This document shows, piece after piece, positions 57,501 through 64,000 of a DNA stretch of 64,000 nt. This DNA comes from Micractinium sp. NFX-FRZ (lineage: Eukaryota; Chlorophyta; Trebouxiophyceae; Chlorellales; Chlorellaceae). A program made the position numbers and the translations under genes. The notes under the pieces are model-generated. The model was not told the origin of the DNA, searched no databases, and was given only the letters and a program-made list of their open reading frames with translations. How positions within the stretch are numbered: the first letter of the stretch is position 1; every line of letters begins with the position of its first letter. Location of the stretch: assembly GCA_029339195.1 (NCBI GenBank), contig JAPTJF010000011.1, positions 186,001 to 250,000 of the forward strand. Reading direction: 5' to 3'.

Positions 57501-59141
57501 CTATCTGATTACCTTGCCCCCCCCGCCCCCCCCTGCAGCACGCCAACTCGATTGGCATCACTTTCGGCGGCCAGGTGATGCGGTGGATGGAGCAGTGCGC
57601 GTTCATCGCTGCCTCGCGCGTCGCCCGCGGCGGCTTCCTGCTCACCGCCGCCATGGACTCCATCTCATTCCTGAACCCCACGCGGGTGGGGGACACGGTG
57701 TATGTGGAGGGGCAGGTGAGCGCCGCCGCCGCTGCTGCTGCTGCTGCTGCGTGCGTATGTGTTTGGGCAGGCGAGCGCTGTTGCTGCTCAATCAATCAAT
57801 CAATCAATTACATTTCAAGCCCACGGGGAGCCAGCAGCGGTCTCATGGGACAGAGTAGGGGCAGGTGAGCCTGCTGCTGCTGCTGCATGGTGAGGACGGT
57901 TGGGGACCATCCAGCTTCCATTCCCCTGCCTGTGCCCCAACCACGGGTGAGCCACCTCTGCGCGCCCACCTGCACCTCGACGCCACGCCCACCTCCGCCC
58001 TCCGCCCCGCCTCGGCCCACCCTCACGCTGTTACTCCCCTCCGCCCCGCCCTCGCCCTGTGTCCTCACCCCTTGCCCCGCCCCTTCACCCGCCTGCCCCT
58101 CACACAGGTGACTGCCATCTTTGGGAGCAGTGTGGAGGTGATGATCAGCCTGTGGGGGGAGACGCCCGACGTGGGGGTCATGTTCCACTGCGGGGACGCG
58201 TACGCAACCGTCGTGTCGGGTGAGCCCCCTTGCTGCTGTTTCAGACTCAGGCTCAGTTTTAGAGGTCCATCAGGAGATGCACGAGTTGGGGGGTTATGTT
58301 CCAGCGTGGGGACGCGTGTGCATGCAACCGTCGTTTCGGGTGAGCCCCTCTTTACTTCAGACTCTGGCTGGTACGGCGCATCAGGGAAGTGAGTGAATTG
58401 TGCGGCTGGGGGTCATGTTCAACTGCCTGCGGGAAAGAGCTGAACAGCCGGTGACGTCCGCTTTGAGCCGTTCCCTCTGCCCCTCCCTCCTTCCAACCTT
58501 AACAAACCCCGCGAAATCCTCCATGGGTGCAGTGGACGAGCGCAAGAAGCCAGTGGGCCCTCCCTTTCTCCTGTTTTAAACCAAACCAATATTTAAATTC
58601 GTCCACACCCTGTTACACTGTGTGCAGTGGATGAGCGCAAGAAGCCGGTGGACATCCCCTTTGAGCTGGTGCCCGAGAGCCAGGCCGAGTGCCTGCGCCA
58701 CCGCCTGGCGGTGCAGAAGCGCGCCGAGCGCCTGGCGCTGCGCGACCGCATGCGGCAGCGCAAGAAGATCCGCGTCTCGTTGGACGGGCAGCAGAGGGAG
58801 AAGTGAGTGGGGCAGGCGGTTGGGGAGGGGAGGGGGCCCGCCATGGTGAGTGCGTGGGCCGGGCCGGAGGGCCCGCCAAGCTGCTTACTGTATATGGCTG
58901 CAGCCTCAGCAGCTCCCCCCCCTGCCTGCAACTCTCTTGCACATCTGTCCTTCCCGCCTGGTCCTTCCTGCTTGGCCGATATATATTTGTTCGCTTAGCC
59001 CGCCTGCCCTGTCCCCTCGAGCCCCGCAGGTCTGACTCTGACAGCGACGGCGAGAAGGAGGCCATCCGCCAAGCGCTGTCCACCACCACATCAACCGCCA
59101 GCGACGACGCCGCTGCCGCCAGCCGGCAGGGTTCACCGTAG
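54598..59141 (+). CDS. Double-hotdog acyl-CoA thioesterase
   Basis: Ten exons: 54598-55059, 55496-55612, 55904-55963, 56215-56402, 56764-56906, 57174-57241, 57539-57715, 58108-58219, 58628-58802, 59030-59141; 537 residues. It has two hotdog domains in the order of BACH/ACOT-type thioesterases, which split acyl-CoA to free acid and CoA. The first (about 140-265) has MAQIVSPSDSNGLDVCMGGT, DICAGLAAKTFARG and VDAVHFLRPCHVGSVV. The second (about 340-445) has MVLPQHANSIGITFGGQVMR, WMEQCAFIAASRVARG and ISFLNPTRVGDTVYV. An N-terminal coiled coil (LLQAQLAAALQQLQALGLKV) precedes them. After the second domain comes an ERKKPVDIPFELVPES segment, a basic helix rich in Arg, and an acidic serine tail (SDSDSDGE). 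There is no clear targeting peptide. Introns 4 and 8 contain copies of adjoining exon ends. The ATG at 54598 is the first in frame. Confidence 0.9.
56470..56520 (+). repeat. Copy of thioesterase exon 4 end inside intron 4
   Basis: GAGGCGGCGCGCAGG repeats the exon 4 3' end (56388-56403) with similar bases upstream. Confidence 0.6.
57788..57809. repeat. TCAA tandem run in a thioesterase intron
   Basis: Five TCAA units, unusual as an AT-rich repeat in this GC-rich DNA. Confidence 0.85.
58288..58580 (+). repeat. Copies of thioesterase exon 8 end and exon 9 start inside intron 8
   Basis: At 58288-58350 is a copy of the exon 8 end plus donor (shared CAACCGTCGT and TCGGGTGAGCCCC). A third fragment follows near 58410. 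At 58525-58575 is a copy of the exon 9 start with its acceptor (GTGCAGTGGA, GAGCGCAAGAAGCC). Confidence 0.85.
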
Positions 59142-59858
59142 CCGCTGCACCGTACTACCCTGCCTTCTGGGCTGGCCAGGGCTGGCTGGGGCTGGCACAT
59201 CACGGCGCGCGCGCTAACCAGAGGTGGCTGCACAGCCCGCCCTGGTTGGGCAGACCGGTAGGCTCCAAAGCCCGGTGCCTAGCTAGCGCTGCCATAGGGG
59301 CCAGGCTCTGTGGCAGCCAGCCGGCTCACACTCGCCGACACATGTACACGAGACTGCACGTACACAAGAGCGCACACACATGTGTTTTCCAAGGTCATGC
59401 CCGCCATGCACTTCTGAGAGACCCCGCACGACATCAGCATTGCTTTTCCAAGCCCCTTTTCAGACCACCACACACACACACATAGCACATTCAGTTTTTC
59501 GTTTTCCAGATCGCTTTGCACGCCAGCAACTGTAGTTGTGCCTTGCCTTCCCCCACACTTAGCGCAACTGCTCCTGTCCGTCGCCTTACTTGCTCTGCCC
59601 TCGCCCCCTTTCATCGCCCAGATCGGTTCGGTTACAACTTGATTAGACAGGTGCTCCCTTTTCCCCTAGCGGTCAGCGCATGCGGTCTGATTGGTCGACT
59701 GACATAGTGTTTTGCGCATCCCCATGACACTGATTTTGCCCCCCATCATGTTCCCCCAAACGCAAGCATAGATTAGAGTCTCGCTGCTTGATCACGCCCT
59801 GCTGTAATCAAGCACATGTGAATTTGATTTGAGTTTGTGTGCAATGCTGCTGGTCCGC
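59142..59858. other. Intergenic between convergent thioesterase and PHD genes
   Basis: Holds two 3' UTRs. AT-richer than coding DNA, with TGTAA on the minus strand at 59632-59636 and on the plus strand at 59803-59807. Confidence 0.6.
59632..59636 (-). terminator. TGTAA poly(A) signal after PHD gene
   Basis: Reads TGTAA on the minus strand, about 220 bases past the stop. Confidence 0.45.
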
Positions 59859-62800
59859 TCAGCGCCGAGCGCGCGTGTTGCGCACCAGCGCGGCAGCCTC
59901 GGCCTTTGCGGCCGTTGCTGCTCCCCTGCCCCGCCGAGTGGATACCTCTGGCTGCTCCTCTGCCGCCGCCTTGCCTGCCGCCGCCCGGCCGCGCAGCGTG
60001 CGCCCAGAAGGCGCTGGCTCCTGGGAGGGCTTTGGGGCAGCAGAGGCAGCGGCACGGCCACGCTTGCTACGCCCAGACGCCTGTTCCTGCTCCTCCTCTG
60101 CCTGCTCCTCCTCTGCCGCCCGCTTGCTGCCGCGCCCACGCACGCTCTTGGCAGGCGGCGCCGCGGTCTCCTCAGTCACAGCAGGGGCAGCAGGTGCTGC
60201 GCCACGCCGGCCACGGCCCGCCGGCTTGGCAGGCTCCTCTGCTGGCGCCTCTGGTGCTGCCTCCAGCTCAGCATCAGCAGCAGCAGCGTTCTTCTTGCTG
60301 CCGCGCCCCTTGGCGGCGGGCCTGCAAGGGGCAGCGGCGCCACTGGCGTGTTCAGAAGAGGGAGCGAGCTGCAGCCGCTCACGCTGTGCACCTCCACAAG
60401 CTGGCACTCCAGATTCCCTGCACCCGACAGGTTCTGCAATCTGGGACCTCTGCACCCCACAGGGGCTGCACACCACGACACCACAGGCCCGGCCAGCTCC
60501 GAGTTTCTTTTGCACTTACTTGGCCTTGGCGGCAGCAGCCGCAGCAGCCTCAGCGGCCTGCTTGGCAGCGGAGCACTCAATGCAGAACCAGTCACCCTGC
60601 ACCACAATAGAGCGGCATGTGCGCAACAAGCAAGGAGTTAGAGTCAGCAAGCATGTGCATCCATAAACCCACCGTCAAAGAGCTCCGCCGACATCTCCAG
60701 CAAGCTGCGCTGCTGGCCAAACACACAGGCCAAGCAAGGTGCGCCGCTGGCCAAACACACAGGCTAGGCAAGGGCTGGCTCTCACCTTGGGCACGCGCTT
60801 CAGGGGCGGGTTGCAGCAGGACAGGTGGCAGGCGTTGTCGCAGGAGTCGCAGAGCAGCAGGATGTCGCCCTCGTCTGCAAGCAGGGGAGCAGGGGAGGGG
60901 CAGTGGGAGGAAAGCAATAAGGCATGCATGCAGGCAGGCAGCACATAAAGTTTGGGGGCGGTGGCAGACCACCTGTGGTGTCTGCACAGCTCCTACTGCT
61001 TCTTGGGGCCAGCAGAGGCAGGAGGCGAGCTGGCTGTGCCTCGTGCTCGCAGCATCCACACAGCAACGATGCAGCAACCACAACCTTGCCAGCACACACA
61101 TTAGCCACACTTTTGTGACACCAGCGGCTAGACCACTTCACTTACCGCTCGCCCCGCACAGGTGGCAGTAGTCCTCCTCAGCATCCCCCTCCTCGTCATC
61201 CTCCTCGTCGCTGCTGGCAGCTGCCTCCGCTGCGCCCTGCTCCCGCGGCTGCTGCTGCTTCTTATGAGAGGCAGCCTCGTGCGGCAGCGGCGGCAAGGCA
61301 CCATCAACCTCCATGGCTGCTACTGCCTCAGCCCCCTGGCTGGCGGCCAGCACAGCCTCCTCCTCTGCCTGCGCCTCCGCCTGCTGCTCTGCCTGCACCT
61401 CAGCAGGCTCCGCATCTGCGGCCAGGGATGCCTCGCACTCCACCTGCTGCTCTGCCTCCTGCTCAACAGCAGGATCAGCAGCGCCGACAGCCGGAGCTGC
61501 CGCCTCCGGCTGCTCCCCTGCTGCTGCCACTGCCTCCTCGGCTACCACTGCGGCAGCAGCAGCCACCTCTGGCACTGCCTGCTCTCCGTCAAAGAGCCAT
61601 CCAGGCAGCTCCACATTCTCAAGCACCACGGTGCCCTTGGCGCCCGCAGTGCCTGCAGGGAAAGAACAAGGAGAGTAGCAGCCAGCACGGTGAACGGGAG
61701 CAGGGTTGGCTGGCAGACCAGCAGCAGGCAATGTGAGTGGCAGGCAGGTTGGCTGGAAGCCGGCAAGCATGCAGGCCAGTTCGGTTGCTGATCATTCCTC
61801 AATCCGAACCGAAGGCGGCCAGTGACCCCCAAACTACAGGGCCCCACCCACCTGGCGCGTCCTTGAGCATCGACTTGGGCAGCTCTGGGGTGGCGCCGCC
61901 CAAGCTCTTTGCTGTGCTGGCAGCTGCAGTGGCGGGCAGCTTGCCGCCGCCGGTCAGGCCAGCAGCCGGGGTGGCGCACTTAGCCGCAGTGCCAGCGGCA
62001 GGCATCTTGCCTCCGGTGCCGCCGGTCAGGGCAGCTGCCGGGGTGGCGCTGTTGGCAGCGGTGCCAGTTGCGGCGGGGGTCTTGGCCTTGGCAGCGCTCG
62101 GCGCCGGCGTGCGCGCACGCTTGAGAGCTGAGGGGGCGGGCGTCTTGCGAGTCGAGGCTGGAAGCACCACCACCTGGGGCGCTGCTGCAGCGCTGGCGGG
62201 CGCAACCGCCTGCTGCGCAAGGTGGCTGGGGCGCACCACCACCACCTGCCCGGCACGCTCCGCCGTGCTGATGCCCTGGTGCAGGCGGCCCAGCACCACC
62301 ACACGGGGCACCCACGGCGCAGGCGCCCCCTCCTGCTCCTCCTCCTCTTGTGGCTCCGCCTCGTGCGCAGCATCCTGCATCTCCGCCTCCTTGTCAGCTG
62401 CCGCCTGCGCAGCCGCCTCTGCGGCCGCAGCAGCAGCTGCCTCGGCGGCCTGAAGCTGCTCCATCTCTGCTGCCGCCCGGTTCAGCACCACCTGCTGCAT
62501 CGCCTGCTGCAGCTCCTTGCGCTTGGCACGCTCCTTGTCCAGCGCACCGCTGCAGGGCGGGAACGGGGAGGGAGGACACCGAGTGCGATGCAGCAGCAGT
62601 TCGAGGCATGGCTCGCCAGCAGGGGCTGCCCCACAATGCAACAATCGGCACTGCGAGCATGCTGGCTCCTTGTGAGCGTGCCTCACTTCTTGCCCTCCTG
62701 CCACTTAGCCCTGCCACGCATAATCTGATCAGCGCATCCACCCATGCTGCTGCAGGGCTCTCATCACCCCACCTGAGCGCTTCAGCCGCCTTCTTCAACT

Positions 62801-64000
62801 TGAACGCCTTGGCAGTCATGCGCCGCAGCTGTGCCGCCAGCTGGCGTGCCTCGCCGTGATAGGCCTTGGCCTTGAGCACCGCCCTCTGGTACTGCTTCAG
62901 CGGCACTGTGTCCTCCTTAGGCCCGGCAGCCTCCGCCTCTGCAGAACATTAGGGCAGGCGGTCAACAGGCGTGGCAGGTTAAGAAGGGCTGCGGCCCAGA
63001 CGGCAGTCAGGCCACTTCCAGAATGTGCTGGCTCTCTCTGCCCAGGCCTGTGCGCTTGGGCGTCCAGAGGTCCAGCAGCACGCCCCAGGCCCACCTGCCA
63101 GCTCCAGCGAGCCCGTTGCCTCATCACTGCCTGCCGCCTCCACCTCGCCGCTGCGCTCCTGCTCCACGTCATCACCACCGCAGTCCTCCGCCTCCGTCTG
63201 GATGGCGATGGTGGACAGCAGGCGTGGCGTGGTCTGGCTGGTGGGCTGCAGGCACATTGATGGAGGGAAGCATGGTGCGCAGGACCAGTGAGGCAGCAGC
63301 AAGCAGGAGGGATATGGGACAGGCAGGCAATCAGCGCCCAGAGCCAGTTGACCAGCAACAGAAGAGGGTACACTGCAAGCGGGCCAGGGAGATGCAGCAG
63401 TTCCAGTGCACCCTGTCGCCAGAAGACCAGGAGGCACACACCTGCTGGGCAGCAGCGTGCTTGGCAGCGCTGCCGGGCGTACTGCCGCGCTCGATGATGA
63501 CAATCTTGGTGCCGGGGGTGCGGGACAGCGAGCGCCGCCTGCTGGCCGTGGACAGCCGCTTCTTGGCAGAGGCCTGCGCGCCCATCAGCTCAGCAGCGTC
63601 GCCAGTGGATGCCCCTGGCGTTGCCTCCTCAGCCGCCGCCAGTGCTAGCGTGGGCTGGGCTGCAGCGCCGATGCTGGCGCAGGCGGATGGGCCAGCCTGT
63701 GGGAGAGCAGGGACACACACAGCTGGGAGCAATCATATGCAGCACACAAATCCAGTCCTCCGCAGAACCATGCATACAAAGCAGGCCCTAGAAATGAGGT
63801 CTCATGTGGTCAAACAGGGCAACACTGCCCAGGCAGCCAACACCGCAGCACGCGCCCCTGCCACACACCTGAGACAGCCGGGAGCGCCCGGTGGTGCGCG
63901 GCACGCTCTTGGCAGCAGAGCTCGGCACGCCAGCCTGCGGAGCAGCCGAACCAGGGGCAGGCCCCACGCTGGCAGCAGCCGTGCTGCCAGCCGGAGCGGC
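59859..64000 (-). CDS. PHD-finger chromatin protein with AT-hook-like basic repeats, 5' partial
   Basis: Nine exons are visible: 63869-64000 (runs off the edge), 63442-63696, 63095-63245, 62773-62938, 61852-62549, 61146-61652, 60786-60874, 60520-60596, 59859-60321; 845 residues to the stop. A PHD finger spans three exons near residue 630-680: CHLCGAS, then DEGDILLLCDSCDNACHLSC, CNPPLKRVPK, GDWFCIECS. The C4HC3 ligands are complete, and the aromatic before FCIEC is present. PHD fingers of this type read histone H3 tails. Before it are a coiled-coil region (YQRAVLKAKAYHGEARQLAA and on), proline/alanine-rich repeats with TPA/TPG motifs, and a long acidic stretch (SSDEEDDEEGDAEED). After it come many short basic motifs (GRGRRG, RGRGSKR, GRSKRGR, RRGRG) resembling AT-hooks. 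A nuclear, DNA-bound chromatin reader is the likely role. It converges on the thioesterase gene. Minus-strand TGTAA is at 59632-59636. Confidence 0.88.
60707..60774. repeat. 34-base tandem duplication in a PHD-gene intron
   Basis: Two copies that share GCTGGCCAAACACACAGGC, beginning at 60707 and 60741, just before the donor of exon 60786-60874. Confidence 0.9.

Overview
The window looks like nuclear DNA of a green alga, most likely a trebouxiophyte of the Chlorella type. The signs are very high GC, genes cut into many short exons by introns of roughly 100-500 bases with GT/AG (some GC/AG) borders, alanine- and glutamine-rich homopeptides from GCN and CAG runs, and plant-type genes (a nucleotide-sugar transporter, a plastid sulfate-binding protein, a U-box protein, peptidoglycan-binding-like domains as in plastid pTAC5). 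There are no bacterial operons and I saw no tRNA, rRNA, transposon or CRISPR array. Gene models were built by hand from reading-frame and splice-phase agreement. About 90 introns were placed this way; first exons are the weakest part.

Layout: (1) 102-3950 +, protein with two peptidoglycan-binding-like domains, 5' end outside the window. (2) 4517-7618 +, triose-phosphate/nucleotide-sugar translocator family membrane protein. (3) 8901-14584 -, membrane family-2 glycosyltransferase of the cellulose-synthase type. (4) 15745-17868 -, F-box/LRR-like protein with a possible tail anchor. (5) 18652-20521 -, exon-like pieces of an unrecognised gene whose frame is broken. (6) 21210-21778 +, small protein with a plastid-like leader and membrane segments. 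(7) 22796-24065 +, U-box protein, start unresolved. (8) 24392-27580 -, glutamine-rich nuclear-type protein. (9) 29102-35084 -, 1305-residue protein joining an LRR-like region to a RAMA-type domain. (10) 36051-39901 -, sulfate-binding protein of the plastid sulfate transporter. (11) 40950-48000 +, PIF1-type helicase with two CCHC zinc knuckles, first exon unresolved. (12) 48423-50109 +, F-box/LRR protein with an apparent one-base frameshift in the F-box. (13) 50402-50511, relic copy of the 3' end of the next gene. (14) 51054-53717 +, secreted GH16 beta-glucanase. (15) 54598-59141 +, double-hotdog acyl-CoA thioesterase. (16) 59859-64000 -, PHD-finger protein with AT-hook-like basic repeats, 5' end outside the window.

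The genes do not form a pathway. Loose themes are cell-wall and sugar handling (transporter, GT2, GH16), protein turnover (two F-box-like and one U-box protein) and DNA or chromatin (PIF1, RAMA protein, PHD protein). The most striking feature is not a gene. In at least five genes, introns hold degenerate or near-identical copies of the end of a neighbouring exon, usually running across the splice site. One case, in the PIF1 helicase, is nearly identical and in frame, so splice-site choice could add 41 residues. Local tandem duplication across exon-intron borders therefore seems to be an active source of alternative exons and intron growth here.
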